Source: Maricaulis sp048268525 (lineage in GTDB: Bacteria; Pseudomonadota; Alphaproteobacteria; Caulobacterales; Maricaulaceae). Taken from it: DNA of 64,000 nucleotides. Below the pieces are notes generated by a model, which was not told the DNA's origin, ran no database searches, and saw only the letters and a program-made list of their open reading frames with translations. The stretch covers positions 28,066 to 92,065 of the forward strand of contig NZ_JBLWVH010000009.1 in the NCBI RefSeq assembly GCF_048268525.1, in the 5' to 3' direction. Made by a program: the position numbers and the translations under genes. Positions 16,490 through 24,866 of this stretch are shown one piece after another (position 1 is the first letter of the stretch; each line of letters opens with the position of its first letter).

Positions 16490-16930
16490 ATGGCTCTTCT
16501 TTATCCCCCAGCGCTCGGCACGATATTGCTCTGCGACTACTCAATAGGCGGAGCTGGCCCACCCGAAATGGTCAAGCGACGTCCGGCGGTGGTTGTTTCG
16601 CCACGACTGCGCCATCGAGGCGGGCTCTGCTCGCTTGTCCCACTTTCAACCACAGCCCCCAGGACTGCGGTCGATTATGTTGTACCGCTGACGCTCGAGG
16701 TCGCACCGCCGACGCCCTTTGATGCCCGAAATGTCTGGGCAAAGTGCGATATGCTCTCTTGCGCCAGCTTTGCCCGACTGGACCTGTTTCGCTGCGCTCG
16801 AAGCTCATCTGGCAAGCGCCGATATCTGAAACTACGCGTGGACGAACAACAGATGTCCAATATCCGAATCGGCATTCTCGCCGGGCTCGGCATTTCCCGC
16901 TCTCTTGAAGACCAATCCGCAATCAGCTAA
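16490..16930 (+). CDS. PemK/MazF-family toxin, no antitoxin seen
   Basis: This 146-residue protein reads as the PemK/MazF-like endoribonuclease toxin family. It has PALGTILLCDY at the N-terminus (first strand), the conserved EMVKRRPAVVVSPRLRHR (about residues 25-42), VPLSTTAP, and WAKCDML in the second half. MazF proteins cut mRNA at short sequences. The start is uncertain: ATG at 16490 gives the usual N-terminus, TTG at 16445 is possible, and neither has a good ribosome site. The upstream 70 bases after the fab terminator cannot encode an antitoxin. A six-base inverted repeat (ACATCT/AGATGT, 16460-16480) precedes it and may be an operator. Codon use looks less GC-biased than in neighbours, consistent with transfer. 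Confidence 0.78.
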   Translation: MALLYPPALGTILLCDYSIGGAGPPEMVKRRPAVVVSPRLRHRGGLCSLVPLSTTAPRTAVDYVVPLTLEVAPPTPFDARNVWAKCDMLSCASFARLDLFRCARSSSGKRRYLKLRVDEQQMSNIRIGILAGLGISRSLEDQSAIS

Positions 16931-16984
16931 AGTGAGTACGCTGCTCGCGGCATCGCCGCTGAGCCTCAAGACCCTTCGGGGCAG

Positions 16985-17018
16985 ACCCCGCCATGGCGAT
17001 CCAAGCCAGGCGGGGTTT
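16985..17018 (+). terminator. terminator after the PemK-like gene
   Basis: ACCCCGCC pairs with GGCGGGGT (outer stem), with an inner TGGC/GCCA extension, followed by TTTCTTG. It stands 55 bases past the toxin stop and just before the convergent S9 peptidase stop. No T-run follows on the minus strand, so it mainly serves the plus-strand gene. Confidence 0.6.
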
Positions 17019-17025
17019 CTTGTGC

Positions 17026-19473
17026 CTACTCCGCCGCAGCCTCTTCCTCACCCCCACCCATCGGGTCCTCAACCGGCTTCACCCAGCGGTCCAGCCAGTC
17101 GATGCTTTCGGCCAGCACGTGGAGGATGCTCTCGCGGCCGCGATAGCCGTGGCTTTCATAGGGGAGCATGACCAGGCGGGCGGTGCCGGCATTGCCTTTT
17201 ACGGCCGCGAACATGCGCTCAGACTGCATCGGATAGGTGCCGGAATTATTGTCCATCTGGCCGTGGATCATCAGCATGGGCTCGTTGATCTGGTCGGCAT
17301 GCATGAAGGGGGAGAGCTCGAAATAGGTCTCCGGTGCGGCCCAGAAGGTGCGGCGTTCAGACTGGAAGCCGAACGGCGTCAGGGTGCGGTTATAGGCGCC
17401 TGAGCGGGCAATTCCGGCGCGGAAGACGTCGGAGGCGGCCAGAAGGTGCGCCGTCATGAAGGCGCCATAGGAGTGACCGGCAATCGCCAGACGCTCGCCA
17501 TCACCAAAGCCCATCTCGACCGTCACATCGCGCGCCGCCTCGGCGGACAGGACGAGCTGCTCGATGAAAGTGTCATTCACCGTCAGCGGGTCATCGCCGA
17601 CGATCGGCATGGTGGCATTTTCCAGCAGCGCATAGCCCTGGGTCACGAGGAAGCGCGGGCTGGTGCCGGCAACGCGCGTGAACTCATAGGGCGAGCCGGA
17701 GACCTGACCGGCGGTCGAGGCGTCATTGTATTCCAGCGGATATCCCCAGACGAGGACCGGCAGCGTGTCGCCTTCCTCGTAATCCGCCGGCAGGTAGAGC
17801 GTCGCCGAGAGTGGGACGCCGTCCTCACGCTCATAGGTGATCAACTCGCGGCTGATTTCATTGAGCTGCGGGTGCGGATTGGCAAAGTCGGTGATCTCGG
17901 CGGTCTCTTCGCCGGTGCGGTGCCAGCGCACATTCGGCGGCGTGACCGGGTCTTCCCAACGGGTCAGGAAGGACGAGGCATCGGGAGAGGTGAGGCCGAT
18001 GACTACCTCATAATTCTCGCCGCTATTGCGCCAGATCTCCGTAGTCTCGAAAGTCTCGAAATTGACCCGGTTAAGGAAGGGACGGTCGCCCTCCGGCGTG
18101 GCGCCATCGCCGGCCATGTACATATAGCCATCATGGACGCCGACGACGGTCTGGCCGAATTCATTGCGCACGCTCAGGGCACTGCCCGGATTGGCGTAAG
18201 CGTCCTGGTAATTGCGCTCCTCGGCAAGGCGCGGCTCGACCGACGGATCGGCGAAATCGACCAGCCAGCGGCGGATGACGCGCGTGTCGCGGTCATATTC
18301 CATCGAGAAGCCCAGCTGGCCCTCGGAGGTGAACTGGGTGCCGTAATAGCGGTCTTCGGTGCGCAGGATCTCGACCGGCTCGCCATCAAACGGGGCTTCG
18401 AGCGCCCATGCGCTGTCGCGCTCATCGGTCTCGACGCGCGGATCGCCACCATCCAGCGCTTCGGCCCAGATCAGGCGGGCGGCATGACTGGCCTGCCAGT
18501 TGATCGAACGACGCCCGGTCACCACGCCACCGATCGGTACATTGTCGGCCAGTGGCTGGCGGGCGATCGTGGCAATTTCATCGCCATCGAGATCAGTCAC
18601 GAAAACCCGGTCGGGAAAGCGCGACCACGGCACCTGGTAAGAGAAAGGCTGCTCCATCTCGCCGATCAGGATGTAGTCGCCACCCGGCGCCGGCTCGGCG
18701 GAATAGTAGAGACCCGGCTCGCCAACTTCGCGCACGCGGGTACGACCGGTTGTGTTGACCAGGGCCAGCTGGCTTGTCGCCAGCCAGGCAAACAGGGCGG
18801 CGTCATGTTCATCGGTCAGCAGGTCCTGATAGGTGCGCACCGGCGCTTCATAGCCGCTGGCTTCCTGGGTGACCGGGCCGGAGGGAACGCGGGGACGTTC
18901 CGGCATCGGACCGCGTTCCGGATCGACGAGACTGACCAGCAGACGCTCGCCATCAGGCATCCATTCAATCGGCGAGAAGATCGCATTGATGCCGCTGTCG
19001 ACCAGCTCGCGGGCCCGGGCACGATCGACATCAACGACCCACAGGCTGAGTTCATCATTGCGGGTCATCACAAAGGCGATCTGCGAGCCGTCCGGCGACC
19101 AGCGGGTGTAGGAGATGCCGGCATCGTCCGGCAGGCGGACCTCGCGCTCCTCGCCGCTCTCCAGATCAACGAGCGACAGGCCGATCACCGAGCGCGGTCC
19201 GTGGCGGCCATTCAGCGTCGCATCCAGACGCAGACCGGCCAGCCGTTCCATCGGCCGCGCCAGCTCGGCGACCGGCGGCAGGGCCTCGCGGTGCATCAGC
19301 AAAAGCGTGTCGCGGGCCGGCGACAGCGAGGTCCAGGGCGACGGCGCCGCGTCAACAATGTCGATGATCTCCTGCGGCGGCAGGCGGTAAGCCTCCTGCG
19401 CTGCGACCGGTGCCGCCCACAAGGCCGATGCCGCGATCAATCCGAACCCGCACTTCATCATCGATTTCAACAT
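17026..19473 (-). CDS. exported S9 peptidase of the glutamyl-endopeptidase type
   Basis: This 815-residue protein has a signal peptide (GLIAASALWAAPVAAQ). A long N-terminal propeller-like domain (about 30-560) is followed by an alpha/beta-hydrolase domain with Ser in GHSYGAFMTAHLL (about 668), Asp in HGQMDNNSG (about 740) and His in YESHGYRG (about 774). The HGQMDNNSGT and SHGYRGRES contexts match the GEP-like branch of S9 (plant chloroplast glutamyl endopeptidase relatives), unlike the three tandem copies at 5030-11506. It probably degrades peptides in the periplasm. Its ribosome site GGGGAG lies in a perfect hairpin. It follows the acyltransferase on the same strand by 60 bases. The C-terminus ends in an acidic EEEAAAE tail. 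Confidence 0.88.
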   Translation of the reverse strand: MLKSMMKCGFGLIAASALWAAPVAAQEAYRLPPQEIIDIVDAAPSPWTSLSPARDTLLLMHREALPPVAELARPMERLAGLRLDATLNGRHGPRSVIGLSLVDLESGEEREVRLPDDAGISYTRWSPDGSQIAFVMTRNDELSLWVVDVDRARARELVDSGINAIFSPIEWMPDGERLLVSLVDPERGPMPERPRVPSGPVTQEASGYEAPVRTYQDLLTDEHDAALFAWLATSQLALVNTTGRTRVREVGEPGLYYSAEPAPGGDYILIGEMEQPFSYQVPWSRFPDRVFVTDLDGDEIATIARQPLADNVPIGGVVTGRRSINWQASHAARLIWAEALDGGDPRVETDERDSAWALEAPFDGEPVEILRTEDRYYGTQFTSEGQLGFSMEYDRDTRVIRRWLVDFADPSVEPRLAEERNYQDAYANPGSALSVRNEFGQTVVGVHDGYMYMAGDGATPEGDRPFLNRVNFETFETTEIWRNSGENYEVVIGLTSPDASSFLTRWEDPVTPPNVRWHRTGEETAEITDFANPHPQLNEISRELITYEREDGVPLSATLYLPADYEEGDTLPVLVWGYPLEYNDASTAGQVSGSPYEFTRVAGTSPRFLVTQGYALLENATMPIVGDDPLTVNDTFIEQLVLSAEAARDVTVEMGFGDGERLAIAGHSYGAFMTAHLLAASDVFRAGIARSGAYNRTLTPFGFQSERRTFWAAPETYFELSPFMHADQINEPMLMIHGQMDNNSGTYPMQSERMFAAVKGNAGTARLVMLPYESHGYRGRESILHVLAESIDWLDRWVKPVEDPMGGGEEEAAAE

Positions 19474-19479
19474 GCCCTA

Positions 19480-19507
19480 CTCCCCGGGAAAATCCATTCC
19501 CGGGGAG
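19480..19507 (-). promoter_or_regulatory. perfect 11-bp hairpin covering the ribosome site of the S9 peptidase gene
   Basis: On the minus strand CTCCCCGGGAA and TTCCCGGGGAG form an 11-pair perfect stem with loop TGGATT. The 3' arm contains GGGGAG, the Shine-Dalgarno of the ATG at 19473, six bases before the start codon. No T-run follows, so it is not an intrinsic terminator. A DNA operator is the other reading, since the site is a near-palindrome. Confidence 0.6.
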
Positions 19508-19533
19508 GATAGGCGGCTGGGCCGGGCTTTCGT

Positions 19534-20793
19534 CTAAAGTTTTTGTAATGTCGGCCGGGTCTGCACCGACTGGGCCGGCGCGATGGCCGGGGCCAGGGCT
19601 TTCATTCCCATCACCAGACGCAGAACCGGAATGTGGCGGAGGACTTCAAAGCCCAGCAGACAGCCACTGACCGTCGCCGCAGTGATGATCGCGAATTCGG
19701 TCCACACACCATATCCGGCATCCCGGATCGCAAAGCCGACAATGACGATGATGGTCTGGTGCAGGATGTACCAGGGAAATACCGCAGCGGTCAGATAGCG
19801 CCGGACCGGGCCATCATGGTTCAACCATCGACGGGCCGCACCGAGCAGGGTCAGGATGATCGACCACATGAAAACCATGCGGGCCAGACGGGCAAACCAC
19901 AAAAGGGCGGGCTCGCCGAGCGCGACCTCGATATGGGTATAGGCCCAGAACAGATAGGCCAACAAAACGGCGGTCAACGCGCCGGCAACCGGCAGGGCCC
20001 GGTCGACCGTGCGCCAGACCCCGTCATTCTTGGCCATGAAATAGCCGATCAGCACCATCGCAAACGAATTGGCGTGATTGGCCCAGTCCTCGATCAGGTC
20101 ATGAGTCGTCGGGAAGTGCTCGAACAGGGTGAAACGCACGATGAGGAAGGGCAGCAAGGGCAGGGTGATCAGCGCCGCGACCCCGATCCAGCCTCGCGAC
20201 GATGCCCGACCTGCCGCCTGCATCGCACCGCTGTCGGCGAGCTTGCGCAGAAGCGGGAAGAAAGGCGCCAGAAGCAGGGAATAGACGAACAGGTAGACAA
20301 CATACCAGAGGTGGTTCCAGGTCGGCGTGTGCAACTCCCAGGGCCCGGCCCATTCACCGGCATACAGGCGGAAGAAGTCCCAATAGCCCGGCTCTATGAT
20401 GTCGGCGATACGCAGCTCGGAATAAGATTGCGGCGGCACGATCACATACATGCCGAACAGGATCACCGGAAACAGGCGCCAGAGACGGTCGAGGGCAAAC
20501 TTTCCACTGCCCAGCTTGTCCGAGAGGAAGCGCATGGCGACGCCGGAAATCAGGAAGAGCAGCGGCAGGCGCCAGGGGCTGGAGAGCCACATGAAGGGCT
20601 CCATCACGTCATTCGCGTTGAGGCTCTTGGCGTGCCAGCCCTCCGTATTGAAGAACATGCCGGTGTGATAGAAGATCAACAGGATGAAGACGCCGATGCG
20701 CAGCCAGTCGAGACCGAACTGGCGACCGCTGCCGGGTCCGTCGAAAGGCCGGGTCATCGTCGGGGTCATCGTCGGGGTCTTTGTAGTGTTCAT
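19534..20793 (-). CDS. membrane acyltransferase 3-family protein
   Basis: This 419-residue polytopic protein has about ten to eleven transmembrane segments. The first is at FGLDWLRIGVFILLIFYHTG, with the conserved region-1 His (FYHTGMFF) of acyltransferase-3 enzymes, and SSPWRLPLLFLISGVAMRF is the next signature. These enzymes move acyl groups onto surface or periplasmic glycans (OafA/MdoC-like). The substrate is unknown. The start at 20793 has AAGGAG seven bases upstream. The first residues contain a TPTMTPTM repeat coded by a tandem repeat in the DNA. It is divergent from the LytTR gene and may be its target. Confidence 0.82.
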   Translation of the reverse strand: MNTTKTPTMTPTMTRPFDGPGSGRQFGLDWLRIGVFILLIFYHTGMFFNTEGWHAKSLNANDVMEPFMWLSSPWRLPLLFLISGVAMRFLSDKLGSGKFALDRLWRLFPVILFGMYVIVPPQSYSELRIADIIEPGYWDFFRLYAGEWAGPWELHTPTWNHLWYVVYLFVYSLLLAPFFPLLRKLADSGAMQAAGRASSRGWIGVAALITLPLLPFLIVRFTLFEHFPTTHDLIEDWANHANSFAMVLIGYFMAKNDGVWRTVDRALPVAGALTAVLLAYLFWAYTHIEVALGEPALLWFARLARMVFMWSIILTLLGAARRWLNHDGPVRRYLTAAVFPWYILHQTIIVIVGFAIRDAGYGVWTEFAIITAATVSGCLLGFEVLRHIPVLRLVMGMKALAPAIAPAQSVQTRPTLQKL

Positions 20794-20970
20794 GGCCGTG
20801 CTCCTTGTCGGCCCCCTCATCGACCAACCGGGACAGGCGCTCCACCGCGCCGTGACGAGCGGCAGGCGGACGGGACAACACGCCGCGCCGCGGGGACGGG
20901 CGGCGGTATTCCGGGACGAGCGGCTGATCCGTGACTTGCCGACGGCGCGCAGCTGGGCGAGCATCGCGAC

Positions 20971-21831
20971 ATGACCGACACCGCGCCCTCCGATCACAGC
21001 CGCGCCCGCCTGGCCGAGCGGCGCGCCCTGTGGCTGGCCTGCCAGTTCGCCTGGCTGACCCTGATTGCCTTCTGGGTGATCGCCTCGACGTCGATCGACT
21101 CCGAACTTGCCCGCGATGGTCGCGACGCGCCGCCCTTCTTTGCCTGGGTGACGGAAGGGTCGAGCATCCTCATGACGGCGATCCTGGTGCCGGCGATCAT
21201 GTGGCTGGGCCTGCGGGCGCCGCTGGAGCCGGGGCGCTGGCTGACCTCCCTGCCCTGGCACCTACTGGGCTTTTTCGCCTATACCGGCCTGCACGTGCTC
21301 GGCATGGTGCTAATCCGTGAGGGCGTCTGGACCTTTGGTTATGGCGGTGATTATGAATTCTTCCACGACGCGCCGTGGCGGGAGATTGTCTACGAAGCGC
21401 GCAAGGATATCGGCGCCTATGCCGGCTATCAGATCATCATCGCGGTCTCGCTGGCGCTGCAGATGCGGCGGCTGGAAGTCGAGGTCGCCCGCGCCGAGGC
21501 CCGCCGCTCCCATCGCCTCACCCTGAAATGCGGCGGCCGGACCCTGCGCATCGCGGCAGACGAGTTCCGAGCCGCGCAAGCGGCGGGAAATTATGTCGAG
21601 ATCGGCCTTGCCGGCGGCGGGCACCTCGCCAGGTCAACGCTCACCGAGTTGGAAAAACAACTGGGGGAGGCCGGAGTCGATGCAGTCAGGGTGCATCGAT
21701 CCTGGTTGGTCAACCGGGGTGCCATTCGCGAAATTGCGCCGACCGGCGAAGGTGACGTCACGATTACGCTCGATACCGGGACACAGATACCCGGCAGTCG
21801 CCGCTACCGGGCCAGGCTGGACGCCAGCTGA
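20971..21831 (+). CDS. membrane-bound LytTR-domain regulator
   Basis: This 286-residue protein has four likely transmembrane segments (about residues 22-41, 62-82, 94-114 and 146-166). A short coiled linker (QMRRLEVEVARAEARR) leads to a LytTR DNA-binding domain (about 180-284) with the typical YVEIGL, VRVHRSWLVNRGAI and GSRRYRARL segments. No receiver or kinase domain is present, so it would sense something in or through the membrane. It is divergent from the acyltransferase, with 177 bases between starts, which is an arrangement typical of regulator and target. Its 3' end overlaps the next convergent gene by 28 bases. Confidence 0.85.
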   Translation: MTDTAPSDHSRARLAERRALWLACQFAWLTLIAFWVIASTSIDSELARDGRDAPPFFAWVTEGSSILMTAILVPAIMWLGLRAPLEPGRWLTSLPWHLLGFFAYTGLHVLGMVLIREGVWTFGYGGDYEFFHDAPWREIVYEARKDIGAYAGYQIIIAVSLALQMRRLEVEVARAEARRSHRLTLKCGGRTLRIAADEFRAAQAAGNYVEIGLAGGGHLARSTLTELEKQLGEAGVDAVRVHRSWLVNRGAIREIAPTGEGDVTITLDTGTQIPGSRRYRARLDAS

Positions 21832-22274
21832 GCGCGCAGGCCGTGACGATTCAGTCCAGCCATGATCACGAACAGCGTCACAAAGGCGACCGTGATGACC
21901 ATGACATCCCACGGCCAAGCAGGGCCCTCTCCGCCCCAACCGGCCAGCGGGGCGAGCATCGCGACAATGACCAGGATGACAGCGGACGCCAGACTGGCCA
22001 GGCCAAGCCCGCGACCACGGAAAACCTGGCAGGCAGCGCCGGCCAGACCAACCAGCGGGACAGCAAGGTAGAGCATGTTGGCGTCATTGCCGGCGTCACC
22101 GATGATACCGACCGCGCCATTGATCCAGAACAGAAGCAAGTTGACGAACAATAGCCCCGCCCCGGCCAGCCGGCTCGTCCAATGCGCGCTTCCCCGGAAA
22201 ACCAGTACAAGCCCGGTCACCAATACAGCCAGCATTACCGCCGCGATCACGAAATCAAGAATGTCCCAGTTCAT
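21804..22274 (-). CDS. small four-helix membrane protein
   Basis: This 156-residue hydrophobic protein has four to five likely transmembrane helices. The longest is near IINGAVGIIGD in the middle, and the C-terminus is cytoplasmic (NRHGLRAQLASSLAR). The family was not recognised. The frame is open to 22313, but the ATG at 22274 is preferred as it begins directly with the membrane segments. Its last 28 bases overlap the end of the convergent LytTR gene, so antisense interaction between the two messages is possible. Confidence 0.65.
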   Translation of the reverse strand: MNWDILDFVIAAVMLAVLVTGLVLVFRGSAHWTSRLAGAGLLFVNLLLFWINGAVGIIGDAGNDANMLYLAVPLVGLAGAACQVFRGRGLGLASLASAVILVIVAMLAPLAGWGGEGPAWPWDVMVITVAFVTLFVIMAGLNRHGLRAQLASSLAR

Positions 22275-22325
22275 GATCGATCCAAGCCTGTCGATTGGCT
22301 GAGGGCCTGGCATGCAAGCCCAAAA

Positions 22326-22360
22326 GAAAACCCCGCCAGCTTGCGCCGGCGGGGTCTTTT
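22326..22360 (-). terminator. rho-independent terminator of pnp
   Basis: On the minus strand CCCCGCC (22354-22348) pairs with GGCGGGG (22337-22331) around a ten-base loop and is followed by TTTTCTTTTG. It lies 33 bases after the pnp stop. It also carries TCTTTT on the other side, so it may act in both directions. Confidence 0.8.
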
Positions 22361-22386
22361 GATCAATCGATCAGGCAGAAAATCGC

Positions 22387-24519
22387 TTATTCAGCGTCTT
22401 CCTGTTCCTTCTTGATCTCTTCGCCGGTTTCCTGGTCGACGACTTTCATCGACAGGCGAACCTTGCCGCGATCATCGAAGCCCAAGAGCTTGACGTAGAC
22501 TTCCTGGCCTTCGGCGACCACGTCGTTCGGGTGGTTCACGCGTTCAGCCTTGAGCTGAGACACGTGGACGAGACCGTCCTTGGGACCGAAGAAGTTCACG
22601 AAGGCACCAAAGTCCATGACCTTGACGACCTTGCCCTTGTAGACCTTGCCTTCTTCCGGCTCGGCCGTGAGGCCGTGGATCCAGTCGAGGGCGGCCTTGA
22701 TCGAGGCGCCGTCCGAGGACGAAACCTTGATCACGCCGTCATCATTGACGTCGACCTTGGCACCGGTCGTTTCCACGATCTCGCGGATCACCTTGCCGCC
22801 CGAACCGATCACGTCGCGGATCTTGTCGGTCGGAATGGTGATGGTCTCGATACGCGGAGCGAACTCGCCGAGCTCGGTGCGGGCTTCGCCCAGCGCCTTG
22901 CCCATCTCTTCGAGGATGTGCAGACGACCGCCGCTGGCCTGGGCCAGGGCTGTCTTCATGATTTCCTCGTCGATACCGGCGATCTTGATGTCCATCTGCA
23001 GCGAGGTGACGCCTTCGGTGGTACCAGCCACCTTGAAGTCCATGTCGCCGAGATGGTCCTCATCACCCAGGATGTCGGAGAGAACGGCAACGCCTTCCGG
23101 ATCCTTGATCAGGCCCATGGCAATGCCAGAGACCGGACGGGTGATCGGCACGCCGGCGTCCATCATGGACAGCGAGGCGCCACAGACCGTGGCCATCGAG
23201 GACGAGCCGTTCGACTCGGTGATCTCGGAGACCAGGCGGATCGTGTACGGGAAGTCTTCCTTGGTCGGCAGGACGGCTTTCACCGCACGCCAGGCCAATT
23301 TGCCGTGTCCGATTTCCCGGCGTCCCGGAGCAAGACGGAATGACGTCTCACCGACCGAGTAGGGCGGGAAATTGTAGTGCAGCATGAAGCGTTCTTTGTA
23401 GGTACCCGTCAGGGCATCGATGAATTGCTCATCTTCGCCCGTGCCCAGGGTCGCAACGACCAGGGCCTGGGTTTCCCCACGCGTGAACAGGGCCGAACCG
23501 TGCGTCCGCGGCAGGATGCCGGCTTCGGACACGATCGAGCGGACCTGATCGAGGGCGCGGCCATCAATACGCTTGCCGGTCTTGATGATGCCACCGCGAA
23601 CGATGGAGCTCTCGACCGCTTTCATGACGTCCTTGAGCGTCGTCATGTCGATGCCGTCCGGACGGTCTTCTGTCTGGAGCAGGGCCTCGACAGCCTTGTC
23701 TTTCGCCGCACCGACCGCCTTGTAGCGCTCGGTCTTGTCGACGATCGTGTAGGCGGCGGCCAGATCGTCACCGATCAGGTCGCGAACCTTGGCTTCCTCG
23801 GCCGAGTGATCAGCCGGAGCGTAATCCCACGGTTCCTTGGCAGCGCGTTCGGCCAGCTTGATGATCATGTCGATCACCGGCTGGAAGGCCTTGTGACCGG
23901 CCATGACAGCGCCGAGCATGACCTCTTCGGACAGCTCCTTGGCTTCCGATTCAACCATCATCACCGCGTCCTGCGTACCGGCGACGACGAGATCAAGCTC
24001 GCTGTCATCCATCTCGTCGCAAGGCGGGTTGATGATGTATTCGCCGTCCTTGTAACCGACGCGGGCAGCGCCGATCGGACCCATGAAGGGCAGACCGGAC
24101 AGGACCAGAGCCGCGGAGGCGCCGATCATGCCGACAATGTCGGGATCATTTTCAAGGTCGTGCGACAGGACCGTCAGCATCACCTGGACTTCGTTCTTGA
24201 AGCCTTTGACGAACAGCGGACGGATCGGACGGTCGATGAGGCGCGAGGTGAGCGTCTCCTTGTCCGTCGGCCGGCCTTCACGCTTGAAGAAGCCGCCGGG
24301 GATCTTGCCCGCCGCGAAGTATTTTTCCTGGTAATTGACCGTCAGCGGGAAGAAATCGACTCCCGGCTTGGCCTGTTTGACGCCAACTGCTGTGGCGAGG
24401 ACGGTGGTCTCACCGTAGGACACCATGACGGCGCCGTCGGCTTGACGGGCAACCCGCCCGGTTTCGATGGTGAGTGGGCGACCCGCCCACTCAATCGTTT
24501 CTTTCTGGATATCGAACAT
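22387..24519 (-). CDS. pnp: polynucleotide phosphorylase
   Basis: This 710-residue exoribonuclease degrades RNA 3' to 5' using phosphate, and is a degradosome partner. It has two RNase PH domains (about 10-230 and 305-540, the second with the GTGEDEQFIDAL and DILGDEDHLGDMDFK signatures) joined by a helical linker. A KH domain (about 550-615, with IGSGGKVIREI) and an S1 domain (about 618-690, with KVMDFGAFVNFFGPKDG) follow. The length is normal. It follows rpsO by 29 bases, the conserved rpsO-pnp arrangement. Confidence 0.97.
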   Translation of the reverse strand: MFDIQKETIEWAGRPLTIETGRVARQADGAVMVSYGETTVLATAVGVKQAKPGVDFFPLTVNYQEKYFAAGKIPGGFFKREGRPTDKETLTSRLIDRPIRPLFVKGFKNEVQVMLTVLSHDLENDPDIVGMIGASAALVLSGLPFMGPIGAARVGYKDGEYIINPPCDEMDDSELDLVVAGTQDAVMMVESEAKELSEEVMLGAVMAGHKAFQPVIDMIIKLAERAAKEPWDYAPADHSAEEAKVRDLIGDDLAAAYTIVDKTERYKAVGAAKDKAVEALLQTEDRPDGIDMTTLKDVMKAVESSIVRGGIIKTGKRIDGRALDQVRSIVSEAGILPRTHGSALFTRGETQALVVATLGTGEDEQFIDALTGTYKERFMLHYNFPPYSVGETSFRLAPGRREIGHGKLAWRAVKAVLPTKEDFPYTIRLVSEITESNGSSSMATVCGASLSMMDAGVPITRPVSGIAMGLIKDPEGVAVLSDILGDEDHLGDMDFKVAGTTEGVTSLQMDIKIAGIDEEIMKTALAQASGGRLHILEEMGKALGEARTELGEFAPRIETITIPTDKIRDVIGSGGKVIREIVETTGAKVDVNDDGVIKVSSSDGASIKAALDWIHGLTAEPEEGKVYKGKVVKVMDFGAFVNFFGPKDGLVHVSQLKAERVNHPNDVVAEGQEVYVKLLGFDDRGKVRLSMKVVDQETGEEIKKEQEDAE

Positions 24520-24548
24520 ATCGTCTTTCGTACGGATGGCGTCGCGGA

Positions 24549-24818
24549 TCAGCGGCGCAGACCCAGTTTCTCGATGATGGCCTGGTAACGGGCCACGTCC
24601 TTGTTCTTGACGTAGTCGAGAAGCCGGCGGCGCTGGGAGACCATCTTAAGAAGGCCGCGACGCGAGTGGTTGTCCTTCTTGTGGGTCTTGAAGTGCTCGG
24701 TAAGGTTGGCAATCCGGGTGGTCAGGATGGCCACTTGCACTTCCGGCGATCCCGTGTCGGCTTTGCCACGGGCATGTTCAGCGATCAGCGCGGATTTGCG
24801 CTCTTGCGTAATCGACAT
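24549..24818 (-). CDS. rpsO: 30S ribosomal protein S15
   Basis: This 89-residue protein binds 16S rRNA at the central domain and starts assembly with S6 and S18. The whole sequence reads as S15 (GSPEVQVAILTTRIANLTEH and the RRRLLDYVKNKD segment). AGGAGA precedes the ATG. It lies between truB and pnp in the classical order. The leader holds a 9-bp stem-loop that may take part in S15 autoregulation. Confidence 0.98.
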   Translation of the reverse strand: MSITQERKSALIAEHARGKADTGSPEVQVAILTTRIANLTEHFKTHKKDNHSRRGLLKMVSQRRRLLDYVKNKDVARYQAIIEKLGLRR

Positions 24819-24844
24819 CGGGTTCTCCTAAACTCGTTATGTCG

Positions 24845-24866
24845 ACTCCCTGAATTGTCAGGGAGT
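24845..24866 (-). promoter_or_regulatory. stem-loop in the rpsO leader
   Basis: On the minus strand ACTCCCTGA and TCAGGGAGT form a nine-pair perfect stem with a four-base loop. The truB stop codon (24858-24860) lies inside it, and rpsO starts 27 bases further on. No T-run follows, so it is not a clear terminator. In several bacterial groups S15 binds a structured leader of its own gene; this hairpin is a candidate part of such a leader, or an RNA-processing site between truB and rpsO. Confidence 0.5.

Noticed and set aside
17446..19512. 688-codon plus-strand frame opposite the S9 peptidase
   Set aside because: Antisense to a gene with a complete catalytic triad and signal peptide; its residue composition is Arg/Ala-rich shadow type.
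23377..24588. 403-codon plus-strand frame opposite pnp
   Set aside because: Antisense shadow of pnp; no ribosome site or family signal.
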